Below the pieces are notes generated by a model. The model did no database searches, was not told where the DNA came from, and saw nothing but the letters and a program-made list of their open reading frames with translations. DNA of 64,000 nt, from positions 1 to 64,000 of the forward strand of contig JAICWP010000018.1 in NCBI GenBank assembly GCA_025934735.1, written 5' to 3'. This stretch comes from Terriglobales bacterium (GTDB lineage Bacteria > Acidobacteriota > Terriglobia > Terriglobales > Acidobacteriaceae). A program made the position numbers and the translations under genes. Position 1 is the stretch's first letter. Every line of letters begins with the position of its first letter. This document shows, one piece after another, positions 34,318-44,133 of this stretch.

Positions 34318-35430
34318 ATGAGCGCCCAAGCCATATCTGTCACCAGAACGCTGCCCCAGCGCTATTACACCGATCCGGAAGTCTTTCGGGAGGAAATGGA
34401 GCGCTTCTACTGCCAGACGTGGATTTGCGCCGGGCGCGCCGACCAGATTCCCCATCCCGGCGACTACTTTCTGCGGGAGGTGAGCGGCGAAAGCATCATC
34501 GTCACCCGCGACCAGAGCGGAAAGATTGGCGCGTTCTACAACGTTTGCCGGCATCGCGGCACGCGCATGTGCAGCCAGCCGCAGGGCAGCTTTGCCGGGC
34601 GCATCCAGTGCCCGTATCACGGCTGGACCTACGGGCTGGACGGGCGACTGATTGGCGCACCGCACATGGAGGAGGCCGGCAGCTTCTGTCGCGACGAATA
34701 TCCCCTGAACCGCGTGGCGGCTGGAGTGTGGGACGGCAATATCTTTATCAACCTAGCCGCCCGGCCCGAGCCGCTGGAAAAACAACTGGCGGAGCTGCCG
34801 GAGAAGTTCGCCGCCTGGCGCATGCAGGACCTGCGCCTGCACAAGCGTCTGGTCTATGACGTAAAGGCCAACTGGAAGCTCATCATCCTGAACTACAACG
34901 AGTGCCTGCATTGTCCGGTACTGCATCCCACGCTGAACCGCCTGACCAACTACCTGGGCGCGGACAACGAGACGCCGCAACCCACCTACGTGGGCGGGGC
35001 GATGGGCTTCAAGGGTGACGCCGAAACCATGAGCATTGACGGCAAGCGGCGCCGCGACTACCTTCCCGGCCTGAACGAAGACGAGCGGCACAAGGTCTGC
35101 TATTACGCCATCTATCCCAACTTCCTGCTCAGCCTCCATCCCGACTACATGATGGCCCACACGCTGTGGCCGAAGGCGGTGAATCACACCCAAGTCATTT
35201 GCGAGTGGCACTTCCACCCGCAGCAGATGGCCAAGCCGGATTTCCAGGCCAACGATGCCATTGATTTCTGGGACCTGACCAACCGCGAGGACTGGGGCAT
35301 CTCCGAGCTTTCGCAGCTCGGGATCAGCTCGCGGGCCTACAAACCCGGGCCCTATTCCACCCGCGAACAACTGCTGCACGCCTTCGATGAGGTGGTGCTG
35401 GCCAGGGAGCGGGAGGCGAAGAGAACATAG
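34318..35430 (+). CDS. Rieske non-heme iron oxygenase, alpha subunit
   Basis: The 370-residue protein has a Rieske [2Fe-2S] site: CRHRG at about residue 77 and CPYHGWTYG about 20 residues later. The catalytic domain has NYNECLHCPVLHP with the two histidine iron ligands, and a C-terminal aspartate region (FWDLTNREDW). This layout fits single-component alpha subunits such as those acting on quaternary amines or aromatic acids. A reductase partner is not in the window. The following same-strand gene is an aminotransferase about 100 bases away, so a role in catabolism of an amine or amino compound is possible but unproven. Confidence 0.9.
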   Translation: MSAQAISVTRTLPQRYYTDPEVFREEMERFYCQTWICAGRADQIPHPGDYFLREVSGESIIVTRDQSGKIGAFYNVCRHRGTRMCSQPQGSFAGRIQCPYHGWTYGLDGRLIGAPHMEEAGSFCRDEYPLNRVAAGVWDGNIFINLAARPEPLEKQLAELPEKFAAWRMQDLRLHKRLVYDVKANWKLIILNYNECLHCPVLHPTLNRLTNYLGADNETPQPTYVGGAMGFKGDAETMSIDGKRRRDYLPGLNEDERHKVCYYAIYPNFLLSLHPDYMMAHTLWPKAVNHTQVICEWHFHPQQMAKPDFQANDAIDFWDLTNREDWGISELSQLGISSRAYKPGPYSTREQLLHAFDEVVLAREREAKRT

Positions 35431-35450
35431 CAGTGAGGATGCCTGTGTAG

Positions 35451-35498
35451 GGACGGGTCTTCGACCCGTCCAGGCGGAGCAGAGCCCCGCCTCCACAC
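35451..35498. repeat. Double-hairpin repeat, copy 1
   Basis: Two hairpins stand side by side: GGACGGGTC with GACCCGTCC, then GGCGG...CCGCC around AGCAGAGCC, followed by CCACAC. A related unit lies at 36698 in the same orientation, so the aminotransferase gene is bracketed by them. They resemble REP/BIME elements. Confidence 0.65.
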
Positions 35499-35531
35499 GC
35501 TGCTACATTGCCGCAATTGAGGAGATCACGT

Positions 35532-36695
35532 ATGCGCATTGAAACCTTCCGTATGGAGCGAATGCAGTGCACCTATGAGAACGAGGTGGACTACAACCTG
35601 TCCGAAAGCGGCGTACTGCCGCTGAAGATTGAGGAACTGCTCGGCCCGGAGGAGATGAAGGAACTTGGCTCCTATAGCCTGAAGTACGCGTCAGCCAACG
35701 GCTCGCCGGAACTGCGGGGGAATATCGCGCAGTGGTATCCCGGGGCCACGGCCGACCACGTGACGGTGGTGAACGGCGGCGCCGAAGCCAACTACATGGT
35801 GCTGTGGTCGATGCTGGAGAAGAGCGACCGTGCGGCCGTCATGCTGCCGAACTACCTGCAGACCTGGGGGCTGGCGCGCGCCTACGCCGGACGAGCGGAC
35901 GCCATCTGGCTGAAAGAGCGCCGCGAAAATGGCAAGCTGCGCTGGGCGCTGGACCTGGAGAGCCTGGAGCGCGCGGTCACGAAAAAGACGAAGCTGATCG
36001 TGATCACCAATCCCAACAATCCTACGGGCGGCGTGCTAACCGACACGGAAATGGACGCGGTGGTGCGGACCGCGCGCCGGGCTAATGCCTGGCTGCTGGC
36101 CGATGAAATTTACCGCGGCGCCGAACTGCAAGGCGCGCTTACGCCGTCCTTCTGGGGACGTTATGACAAGCTGCTGATCACTTCCGGCCTGTCGAAGGCG
36201 TTCGGCATGCCGGGGCTGCGCATTGGCTGGATCGTCGGACCTCCCAAGGCGATTGCAAATCTGTGCTCCTACCACGATTACCTCACGCTCACGCCCAACT
36301 ATGTTTCTGAGCGGTTGGCGCGCCTTGCCCTGGAACCGGCGCGCCGCGACCAACTGATCGAACGCACGCGCACCATCCTGCGGCGCCAGTTGCCACGCCT
36401 GGAAGCCTGGATTCACAGGCACGACGATATCTTTACTTATATTCCGCCGGTCGCCGGCGCGATCGCCTATGTGCGCTATAAGCTGCCGATTTCCTCGACC
36501 GCGCTGATGAACCGGGTGATGAAGGAGCAGTCGGTGCTCATCATGCCGGGCGAGTTTTTCGGCATGGGCAAGTATCTGCGCCTGGGCTATGGCTATGACC
36601 TGGATTACACGCTCCGCGGACTGGCGAGAGTGGAGCAGGTGCTGAACGCGCTGAAAAAGCCGCGGATGCAAGCGGTGCGTAGCGGAGCAGCATGA
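35532..36695 (+). CDS. PLP-dependent aminotransferase, class I/II
   Basis: The 387-residue enzyme starts at an ATG behind TGAGGAGA; the frame from 35508 is only an upstream extension. Key parts are VVNGGAEANYMVLW (cofactor phosphate region), VITNPNNPTGG, DEIYRGAEL with the pyridoxal aspartate, and TSGLSKAFGMPGLRIGW with the PLP lysine. It belongs to the fold-type I aspartate-aminotransferase superfamily; the substrate is not determined. The downstream convergent gene is ornithine cyclodeaminase-like, and the upstream gene is a Rieske oxygenase. Confidence 0.87.
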   Translation: MRIETFRMERMQCTYENEVDYNLSESGVLPLKIEELLGPEEMKELGSYSLKYASANGSPELRGNIAQWYPGATADHVTVVNGGAEANYMVLWSMLEKSDRAAVMLPNYLQTWGLARAYAGRADAIWLKERRENGKLRWALDLESLERAVTKKTKLIVITNPNNPTGGVLTDTEMDAVVRTARRANAWLLADEIYRGAELQGALTPSFWGRYDKLLITSGLSKAFGMPGLRIGWIVGPPKAIANLCSYHDYLTLTPNYVSERLARLALEPARRDQLIERTRTILRRQLPRLEAWIHRHDDIFTYIPPVAGAIAYVRYKLPISSTALMNRVMKEQSVLIMPGEFFGMGKYLRLGYGYDLDYTLRGLARVEQVLNALKKPRMQAVRSGAA

Positions 36696-36697
36696 GA

Positions 36698-36743
36698 GCG
36701 GGGCTACGCCCCGCCTGGACGGGGCAGAGCCCCGTCCCCACAC
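36698..36743. repeat. Double-hairpin repeat, copy 2
   Basis: GCGGGGC with GCCCCGC, a CTGG spacer, ACGGGGC with GCCCCGT, then CCCCACAC. It matches copy 1 in layout. It lies between two convergent genes and could end transcription from both sides. Confidence 0.65.
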
Positions 36744-36749
36744 ATCTAT

Positions 36750-37745
36750 CTAAAGCGCCAACTTTTCGCCAACGCCGACGGCCAGCGCACGTTCCATGAC
36801 CAGAGAGGCAGCGGCTACGTCCTGCACGCCTACGCCGGTCAGATCACAAACGATCAGCTCCTCGCCGCTTTGGCGGCCAGGCTTGAGGCCAGCGGCAATC
36901 TCGCCCAACTCGGCGCTGACCTTTTCTTTGCGGATTGCGCCCTGCTCCACGGCATGATGGATTTCGCCCAAGCGCAGGCATTGCGGCAGGCTATCAGCCA
37001 CAATGCGAGCGGCACGCGCCAGCACTCCGACGTCGAGCTCTTGTTTGTCGGGACCGTCGGAGCCCACAGCAATCACGGTGGCGCGGGGAGCAAGCCACTC
37101 GGCGCGCACCAGCGGCTCGCGGCTGGCGGTCACGGTAATGATGAGATCAGCTCCCCGCACCGCCTGCTCGACAGACTCAGCCACTGAAAACGCGCTGGGA
37201 ATGCCGGCCCGCCGCAGATCTTCAACACAGGCCTCCGCCTTGTTTCGGTCACGGCCCCACACGCGCGCTTGGTGGAAATTCCGCACCAGAGGGAGCAGTT
37301 GCAGCTGGTAGCGCGCTTGCGCGCCTGATCCGATCACGGCGACGGCATTGAACTGCGTGCGGGCCAGGTATTTGGCGGCCAGGGCGCCAGCTGCCGCGGT
37401 GCGCAGGTCGGTGATAAAGCCGTTGTCCAGCAGCAAGGCTGCGGGCGCTCCGGTACCAGCGTCAAAGACCAGCACCATGCCACTGCTGCTGGGCAGGCCA
37501 AGCGCGGCATTGCCATAGAACCCAGAAGCAATTTTCACCGCGTAGTAAACGCCGCCGCTAAGGTGGCCAGTTTTAACGTGCACTTCGCCGCCGTGCTCCG
37601 GCACCTCCAAATTGATGACCGGAGGCAGCTGCGCCTTGCCGGTTGCATACGCGGCAAACGCCCGTTCCATGGCCTGAATACAGGCGGCGGGATCGAGCAG
37701 GGCACGAATTTCCCCTTCGCGCAGAACCAGCAATTCGCGTTTCAT
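36750..37745 (-). CDS. Ornithine cyclodeaminase / mu-crystallin family protein
   Basis: The 331-residue protein has a Rossmann motif VAVIGSGAQARYQLQLL at about 135-151, GLPSSSGMVLVFDAGTGAP in the substrate half and TDLRTAAAGALAAKYL before the NAD site. Members include ornithine cyclodeaminase, lysine cyclodeaminase, alanine dehydrogenase and ketimine reductase, so the exact reaction is open. It is convergent with the aminotransferase gene, which suggests but does not prove a shared amino acid pathway. Confidence 0.85.
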   Translation of the reverse strand: MKRELLVLREGEIRALLDPAACIQAMERAFAAYATGKAQLPPVINLEVPEHGGEVHVKTGHLSGGVYYAVKIASGFYGNAALGLPSSSGMVLVFDAGTGAPAALLLDNGFITDLRTAAAGALAAKYLARTQFNAVAVIGSGAQARYQLQLLPLVRNFHQARVWGRDRNKAEACVEDLRRAGIPSAFSVAESVEQAVRGADLIITVTASREPLVRAEWLAPRATVIAVGSDGPDKQELDVGVLARAARIVADSLPQCLRLGEIHHAVEQGAIRKEKVSAELGEIAAGLKPGRQSGEELIVCDLTGVGVQDVAAASLVMERALAVGVGEKLAL

Positions 37746-37777
37746 ACTGAATGAAATTGTAGCGGCTGGCCAGTCCC

Positions 37778-39517
37778 CTACTGCGGCTTCTTCTTGCCCA
37801 AAATGTTGCCCAGCAGATCCTGCACGCCTTTGGCCGGATTTTGCTGCAGCTGTCCGGCGCCGATTTTGCCGGCCAGCATGCCTTTGACGTCAGGCACAAT
37901 GATGGGCCGCGAAGTTGTGCCTTGGACCAAGAACGGAATGCCCTGGGCCGCGGCACCTTTGCCTAAGCCGGCGCGCCCGGCAAGGTTGCTGAGCGCGGTG
38001 CCGGCCCCTCCCTGGAGCAGCATTTTGAAATTCACTACGCTGTTGGAACTAATGGTGCCTGAGCCCGTCAGGTTGCCAATGCCGGCCACGATCAGCTTCA
38101 GATTGTCAGCAGTAATCCCAGCGGGCGCGATGCGCAACGCGGAACTCAGAGTCTGGATAACCGTGTCGCTAGCGGTTTTGTTGATGCCGGACAAAGCGGA
38201 CAAGGCCGCCAGCTTGGACCCCAGGCTGAAGCCGGCAAGGCGGGCGTTGTTAAGCCCCACGTTGCCCGTGGTGACTAAGTTGCTCACCGGCCCATCCACC
38301 GACATGTGAGCGTCGCCGCTGCCGCTCTGGAAGGATGCGCCTTGGGGCAGAATTACGCCCATGGCGGGCAATAGCGCCTGCACATCCTGCACCGGGATGC
38401 TGGGGGCATTCGCTTTCATGTGCAGCACGGGTGAAGCGCCGCGCAGGTCATAGGTGCCGGCCAGGTTCACCGCGCTTTTGCCGGTCACAATGCGGGTGTT
38501 ATCCACGGTGCCGGTTTGCCGCGCCAGATCGTAGTCGGAAGCGTAATCCACGGTGACAGGCTCACTGGCGGGGTGGCAGCCCTTAACCAGGCAAAGCTTG
38601 TTGGCGGTGATCATGCCTTTGGTCTGGGCGTGGTTGCCGTCGGATTTCAGATTGCCCTTGAAGTCCACGACGCCGGCGATTCCAGCGCCCGGATCCACAA
38701 AGCCGCTGGAGGCCAGGTCCAGGCGCGTGATGTTAGCTTGCGCGCTGAATGGAGTGCGCGAGGCGTCGCTGCGGTCCACCGGGCCTGCCTGGCCTTTGAC
38801 GTCCATCTTGCCGCCGCCGGGCATGTTGGCTGAAAGTGCGAAGGGGAAACTGGATTCGTAGGACACATTCTTGGCGCTGAGGTTGACCGCGTCGTAAGCC
38901 TGGGGACGGCGGCCTGGCGTGCCCAGCAGAATGCGGCCGTTCACCACCTCCAGCTTCTGAACCTGAATATCGGACATGGCGCCGCGGCTGGGGGAACTGC
39001 TACCGCTGCCGCTGCTGGAGGGGTTCGCGGGCGCTTGCGTCTTCTTGGGCGCAGGATTTTTGGCGGCAGGATTTTTGGCAGCAGGAGGAGTTCCCTTGCC
39101 CGGGCTGTTCGCCGGCAGATTGCCCTTGGCTTGCCCGATACTGGAAAAATTCCAAGTGCCGGCGGCGGAGCGGATCAGCGCCACCTGCGGCTGCTCCAGA
39201 GTAAGCGACTGCACATGCACGGCGCGGTTGAAGATCAGCGGCATGATTTCCACGCTGATATCCAGCGCCTTGGCCTGAACAAAAGGATTGCGGCTAAAGG
39301 CGGGATCGTCGGCAATGGAAATGTTGTCGGCGCCCAACTTGCCGCGTATCAAAGAAAAGCTCAGATTGCCGATTTTCACCTGGCGCCCCAGCGCATTGGT
39401 TAACTGCGTTTCCACCGTAGGACGGAACTGGTTGGCGTCAATGAAAAAGGGGATTGCGACGGCCACTGCCACCAGCACCACGATAACGATCCCAATAATG
39501 ATCAGAGCTTTTTTCAT
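37778..39517 (-). CDS. AsmA-family protein
   Basis: The 579-residue protein has one N-terminal membrane anchor (KKALIIIGIVIVVLVAVAVAIPFF without the last residues being charged) followed by NQFRPTVETQLTNALGRQV, the AsmA signature. A low-complexity Ala/Pro/Lys/Ser linker lies at about 135-175. The rest is repetitive beta structure, ending in a helix with GKGAAAQGIPFLVQGTTSRP. AsmA-like proteins are tied to lipid transport or outer-membrane assembly. The ATG at 39517 follows GAGGTGG; an upstream GTG/ATG adds five residues. It lies 32 bases upstream of the cyclodeaminase gene on the same strand. Confidence 0.85.
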   Translation of the reverse strand: MKKALIIIGIVIVVLVAVAVAIPFFIDANQFRPTVETQLTNALGRQVKIGNLSFSLIRGKLGADNISIADDPAFSRNPFVQAKALDISVEIMPLIFNRAVHVQSLTLEQPQVALIRSAAGTWNFSSIGQAKGNLPANSPGKGTPPAAKNPAAKNPAPKKTQAPANPSSSGSGSSSPSRGAMSDIQVQKLEVVNGRILLGTPGRRPQAYDAVNLSAKNVSYESSFPFALSANMPGGGKMDVKGQAGPVDRSDASRTPFSAQANITRLDLASSGFVDPGAGIAGVVDFKGNLKSDGNHAQTKGMITANKLCLVKGCHPASEPVTVDYASDYDLARQTGTVDNTRIVTGKSAVNLAGTYDLRGASPVLHMKANAPSIPVQDVQALLPAMGVILPQGASFQSGSGDAHMSVDGPVSNLVTTGNVGLNNARLAGFSLGSKLAALSALSGINKTASDTVIQTLSSALRIAPAGITADNLKLIVAGIGNLTGSGTISSNSVVNFKMLLQGGAGTALSNLAGRAGLGKGAAAQGIPFLVQGTTSRPIIVPDVKGMLAGKIGAGQLQQNPAKGVQDLLGNILGKKKPQ

Positions 39518-39795
39518 AATTCCACCTCGCACGCGAACGTTTACCGTGCGCGTCGGCAGCCGGGGCTACGTGAAAACTCTAGTCCTTGCCTCCCGCAGCC
39601 CGCAACCATTTGATTGCAAAGCAGCAAAGCAGTGTTGCCGATAAGGGACGCAGAATGCGAAGCGGGGGCAGTTTTCGGCGGCTCGGCTGAAGCCGCGCCC
39701 TTGGGAATATAAAAACTGGATTCAATTCTGACGCATGATTAGGTACGAGCCAGTAGCGGGGCCAGGCAGTAGCTACTCCGTCCTGAGAACTGCTT

Positions 39796-40398
39796 TTACG
39801 CCGGTATGGCCTTCGCCAACTGGCCCAGGACGCCAGAGGCGAACTCCGCCAGGCCGCTGATGGCGTCAACGTCAGTCTGGTCAAAATTGCGGTGTTCTTC
39901 GTGAGACACCACCCAGAGAGTGCCCCAGGGAATGCCGTTCACGAAAATAGGCACGACCAGGCTTTCCACAATGGCAGGCTCGATCTTATGCAGGTAATGG
40001 AAACAGCGGGCGGGATAAAGGAAAAGCTGAGGTGACTTGCAATCCAGTGTAGTGCCGGAAGGGCTCCAGTCACGCGGACTGGTAGCGCCGGCGTGCCGGG
40101 CCAATGCGCCCGCAACGGTTTCCCAGCGAATGAGTGGAGGGCCCTGGAGGGACGGCTCTACCCGGCTCACGCCAGCGGCGCTAGCGTTTGAGACCTCCCG
40201 GGCGGCCCGAGCCAGCGCCTCTAAAAGTTCATGGGTAGAGGCGTTCTTAGCGGCCAGTTCCTTAAGGAAGCGCTCCTTGGACCGAGCTTTGGCCACAAAA
40301 TCACTGTTTTTGGGGATGCGATAGCGCAACTCCCCGGTGATCAGCACATCCTCAACTCGCGCACGCCACAGCGGGACCGCAGTATCGTGCAGGGCCAT
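39796..40398 (-). CDS. GAF-domain protein
   Basis: The 200-residue cytoplasmic protein has a helical N terminus (about 1-60) and a GAF fold (about 65-195) with ESLVVPIFVNGIPWGTLWVVSHEEHRNFDQTD, the usual end of the domain. There is no output domain, so it may sense a small molecule and act through a partner. The ATG at 40398 follows GGAGAG; a further 17 upstream codons are open but less likely. No operon partner is seen. Confidence 0.75.
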   Translation of the reverse strand: MALHDTAVPLWRARVEDVLITGELRYRIPKNSDFVAKARSKERFLKELAAKNASTHELLEALARAAREVSNASAAGVSRVEPSLQGPPLIRWETVAGALARHAGATSPRDWSPSGTTLDCKSPQLFLYPARCFHYLHKIEPAIVESLVVPIFVNGIPWGTLWVVSHEEHRNFDQTDVDAISGLAEFASGVLGQLAKAIPA

Positions 40399-40721
40399 AT
40401 GCCTAGTCTCTCCAGCGACCTGGAAGCAGCCGCTTGTCTGGATGAACAAGGTGAGTTTTGCGTTGTACTGACGCGCATGGGTGTGAGCTGCGGAAACGGA
40501 GCCCAGCGTTCAATGGGAGCACTTTTTATCTTACTCCAAAACGCCCGCGACAGAGGCGGCTTTCGTATTCCCATGCTGCCAGGGAGATGCAGGTAGTCAG
40601 GGACTGATTGGTTCAACAGTTAAACAACTGAATATTCCGTTGCAGGCTTTACACCAAGCTAGAAGCACAGGCATCCTGTATTGTCCTGAGCTGTTCAGGC
40701 GGTGAACCCGCCGCAGAAAAT
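40399..40721. other. Divergent intergenic region before the TonB receptor gene
   Basis: A short palindrome, CAGTT-AAAC-AACTG, lies at 40617-40630 and might be an operator. No further element is recognised. Confidence 0.3.
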
Positions 40722-42962
40722 ATGTGCCCTGCGCAAAAGATTGTCGCCTCCCTCTTTCTTCTGGCCTGCAGCCTGGGCGCGCTGGCCCAGTCGGTGGTGG
40801 AAGGTCGCATTACAGACGACCACGGTAATCCGGTGCCAAACGCCGAAATCACGCTGAAGCACAACCAGAGGGAACAGCGGCTGGCCACCGATGCCGAAGG
40901 AAAATTCCGCTTTCTGGGAGTGGAGCCGGGAGAGTATGAGATCACCGCTTCGGCTGCCGGCTTCTACAATGCGGAATACGAGTTTGCAGCGCGGCCTCGC
41001 CAGCCAATCGTGGTAGAAATGGAACTGGTGGCGCAGACGGTGCGCAAGGAAGAAGTTGAGGTACGCTCGGCCGACATCAGCATGGGCGAAACCGGGGCCT
41101 CGCGGCTGCTTACCCATTCCGAAATTTCAGCGCTTCCTATCCCGCTCAAGCGCGATCTCCCCACTTTGGCGCTTTTTACATTTCCCGGGGCCACGCTCAG
41201 CCACGACAACTTTGTTCACGTGCGCGGCAATGAGGTCTCTCTGCAGGAATTCATTGACGGGGTCTCGTTTCTGGAGAACCCGCAGGAACAGTTCAGCCCG
41301 GGGCTGAGCCCCGACCTGTTCGAGACCATCAACATGGTTTCCGGTATTTTCCCGGCCGAGTTCGGTAACCGCTTCGGCGGAGCGCTGGACGTGACAACCC
41401 GCTCCGGCTTTGACCTGCAGGGGCACGGCTCGGTGAGCATCGGCGGGGGGACCTTCAACACCAATGACGCGACCGCCGAGTATGGCGGCACGGCAGGCAA
41501 GTTCGGCTACTACTTCTTCGGCGATGGATTTACCAGCGACTGGTATCTGAACCCGCCGGAGCCGCAGGCATTGCATGATTACGGATTCGGCCTGCGGGGC
41601 GCTGGCCAGTTCGACTACCGGCTGGGTAAGAACGCGTTCAGCCTGTTCCTGACCGGCGGGGGCACCAACGCTGAACTGCCAAACTTAACGGAAGATCAAC
41701 TGCAGGGCCGCAACGCCGCGCGCCGCCTGCGCTCCCAGACCGGCATTCTGAACTGGCAGCACACCGCTTCCGCCAACCTGCTGGTCTCAACCGCGGTGTA
41801 CGACCGCACGCTGGACGACCGCCTGGCGCCCACGACCGACCTGTTCACGCCCTTTGGCGACGGCCAGCGGGATAGCCTGACGGCGGGCATCAAGTCCGAC
41901 CTGACCTGGTCGCATGGCAAGCACATCGTGAAGGCGGGCGTGGACCTGACCCGGCTGCAGGAGAACGAGAGCTTTGTCTTCAATCCGCGCGAAACACCAC
42001 CGCCGCCCTCGGACCCGCCCGCGTTCTCTTTTCACCACAGCATACCCGGCGGGCAGGCCAGCCTCTACCTCCAGGACCACGTGATGCTGACGCCCAACTG
42101 GAGCGCGGATTTGGGCTTGCGCTGGGACTATTTCGACCTGACCGGAACCTTCGCCCAGGTCAGCCCGCGGGTGGCGATTGCCTATCATCTGCCTTCCAGC
42201 CGCAGTACGCTTCACTTCGCCTACAACCGGTTCTTCTCGCCTCCGCCATTGGAGTACGTGCAGCTGGCAAACTTCTTTGGCACGGCGGCGCCGGATCCTG
42301 GCGACCGCGTGGGCACGGTGCAACCCTATCGCCAGCACTATTTCGAGGGCGGCCTGGAGCAGGAAATCAACCCCAAGGTGGATTTGGAGGTCACCGGCTT
42401 CTATCACCGCGGGACCACGCCGTTTGAGTACCGGGAGATCAGCATTACGCACCTTTTTCTGCCTATCAATTCCTCGCGCGGGCACTCCTACGGCGTGGAA
42501 ACTGGCGTGACCTTGAAGCAACTGGAAAAGCTAGGATTGAGCGCGCGGCTGCAATACGCGTATCAGCGCACATTTTTCTTAGGGCCGATTGCCGGAGGCT
42601 ATGCCGTGGGCGAGGACATCGCGCCGGGGCAGAAGTTCCTGCCAGCCTTTGACGAGCCGCACAGCGGCACCGCCAGCCTGATGTACAACAACAAGTGGCG
42701 GAACCTGTTCGGCGGAGTCAACCTGCGCTACGGCAGCGGCACTGCCGCGTTCGACGGGGCCGTGCGCCTGCCCGGCCACACCACTGCCGACATCACCGCC
42801 AGTTTTGACCTGTGGCGGCGGGAGGCGAAACGCGCAGCGGTGGAGTTTAACCTGATCAACATCAGCGACAACCGGTACCAGATCGCGAAAGAAAGCGAAG
42901 ATATTCCTGTCCAGTACGCCACTCCCCGTATTGTTGCCGGGCATATTCTGTTCTATTTTTAA
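40722..42962 (+). CDS. TonB-dependent receptor with carboxypeptidase-regulatory-like domain
   Basis: The 746-residue outer-membrane protein has a signal peptide (about 1-22), a carboxypeptidase-regulatory-like beta domain (VVEGRITDDHGNPVPNAEIT through GEYEITASAAGFY, about 24-90), a plug (about 130-240; LPTLALFTFPGATLS, MVSGIFPAEFGNRFGG) and a 20-plus-strand barrel ending IVAGHILFYF with a terminal aromatic. It probably imports a large ligand using TonB energy. Ligand unknown. The PadR gene 41 bases downstream on the same strand may control it. Confidence 0.87.
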   Translation: MCPAQKIVASLFLLACSLGALAQSVVEGRITDDHGNPVPNAEITLKHNQREQRLATDAEGKFRFLGVEPGEYEITASAAGFYNAEYEFAARPRQPIVVEMELVAQTVRKEEVEVRSADISMGETGASRLLTHSEISALPIPLKRDLPTLALFTFPGATLSHDNFVHVRGNEVSLQEFIDGVSFLENPQEQFSPGLSPDLFETINMVSGIFPAEFGNRFGGALDVTTRSGFDLQGHGSVSIGGGTFNTNDATAEYGGTAGKFGYYFFGDGFTSDWYLNPPEPQALHDYGFGLRGAGQFDYRLGKNAFSLFLTGGGTNAELPNLTEDQLQGRNAARRLRSQTGILNWQHTASANLLVSTAVYDRTLDDRLAPTTDLFTPFGDGQRDSLTAGIKSDLTWSHGKHIVKAGVDLTRLQENESFVFNPRETPPPPSDPPAFSFHHSIPGGQASLYLQDHVMLTPNWSADLGLRWDYFDLTGTFAQVSPRVAIAYHLPSSRSTLHFAYNRFFSPPPLEYVQLANFFGTAAPDPGDRVGTVQPYRQHYFEGGLEQEINPKVDLEVTGFYHRGTTPFEYREISITHLFLPINSSRGHSYGVETGVTLKQLEKLGLSARLQYAYQRTFFLGPIAGGYAVGEDIAPGQKFLPAFDEPHSGTASLMYNNKWRNLFGGVNLRYGSGTAAFDGAVRLPGHTTADITASFDLWRREAKRAAVEFNLINISDNRYQIAKESEDIPVQYATPRIVAGHILFYF

Positions 42963-43003
42963 GGCTGTTGACGCAGCCAATCCTACATAGCTAGAGTTCC
43001 TGC

Positions 43004-43288
43004 ATGAGCGTTCGCTTGCGCCGCTCGCCCCAGATCCTGGCTGTGCTCTCGGCGCTGCTGCGCCGCGCGCAATCCTGGCATTACGGGTACGACCTGCTGA
43101 AGAAAACCCCGCTGAAGTCGGGCACTCTTTATCCCATTCTGGCGCGCTTGCTCCAGGGCGGGTGGCTGGAGCAAAAATGGGCGAAGGCTTCTGCGCCCGG
43201 CCGTCCGCCTCGGCATTTGTACCGTTTGAGCCGGAAGGGCAAGGGCGCCGCGCGCGAGTATTGCTCAGGAGCTAAAGCCCAGAGTTGA
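43004..43288 (+). CDS. PadR-family transcriptional regulator (small)
   Basis: The 94-residue winged-helix protein shows SPQILAVLSALLRRAQSWHYGYDLL, then KSGTLYPILARLLQGGWLE and PPRHLYRLSRKGKGAAREY. The layout matches the PadR DNA-binding domain without the C-terminal dimer helix, typical of short members. It is likely co-transcribed with the TonB receptor gene. Confidence 0.85.
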   Translation: MSVRLRRSPQILAVLSALLRRAQSWHYGYDLLKKTPLKSGTLYPILARLLQGGWLEQKWAKASAPGRPPRHLYRLSRKGKGAAREYCSGAKAQS

Positions 43289-43345
43289 GAAAACACTTGT
43301 CGGCACGCCTGAGGGCGTGCCCTGATACGAGTCTGCTATCGGCGC

Positions 43346-44029
43346 TCAGTTCTGCATTACTCTTAATGTCGGGCTGATGAGGAGGGTGGGTTCGGTGGCG
43401 GCCTGCACATCGCCGGCAGTGAGGCCGGGAGCCACTTCTTCAAGCACCAGGCCGGTTGGGGTCACGCTGATGTAGGCCATTTCGGAGACGATGGTGTCCA
43501 CCACCCTCACCCCAGTGAGCGGCAGCGTGCACTTCTTCAGAATTTTGGGATTGCCTTCGCGGGTGGTGTGCTCCATGGCGATAATCACGCGCCGCGCTCC
43601 CGCCACCAGATCCATGGCGCCGCCCATGCCTTTAACCATTTTGCCGGGAATCATCCAGTTGGCCAGATTGCCCTGTTCATCCACTTGCATGGCGCCGAGA
43701 ACGCTCAAGTCAATGTGACCGCCGCGGATCATGGCGAAGGAGTCGGCGCTGGAAAAATAGGCGGTCCCGGGAATTTCGGTCACGGTTTCTTTGCCGGCGT
43801 TGATCAGGTCGGGGTCTTCCTGGCCTTCCAGCGGATAAGGGCCGATGCCCAGCATGCCGTTCTCGCTTTGCAACACCACATCCATGCCCTTAGGGACGCA
43901 GTTCGCCACCAGGGTGGGCATGCCGATGCCCAGGTTGACATAGAAGCCATCGCGCAGTTCCCGGGCGATGCGGCGCACAATGCGGTCGCGCTTTTCGGTG
44001 TCTTTGCCCAACTTGGGTGGAGTAGCCAT
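43346..44029 (-). CDS. scoB: 3-oxoacid CoA-transferase subunit B
   Basis: The 227-residue subunit has [21 protein letters not shown] near the N terminus, [12 protein letters not shown] with the catalytic glutamate, and [18 protein letters not shown]. With subunit A it moves CoA from succinyl-CoA or another donor to a 3-oxoacid such as acetoacetate. It is the last gene of the scoA / small gene / scoB unit. Other CoA-transferase substrates in the same family are possible. Confidence 0.9.
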   Translation of the reverse strand: MATPPKLGKDTEKRDRIVRRIARELRDGFYVNLGIGMPTLVANCVPKGMDVVLQSENGMLGIGPYPLEGQEDPDLINAGKETVTEIPGTAYFSSADSFAMIRGGHIDLSVLGAMQVDEQGNLANWMIPGKMVKGMGGAMDLVAGARRVIIAMEHTTREGNPKILKKCTLPLTGVRVVDTIVSEMAYISVTPTGLVLEEVAPGLTAGDVQAATEPTLLISPTLRVMQN

Positions 44030-44133
44030 TCGCCCCCGCTTCGACTAGCAATCCGCGCTCAGCAGTCAGCCATCAACTTCTGCATCCATTCTCAATCCAA
44101 AAGAAACTCAGTACTTCCATGGCCGTTCATTTT

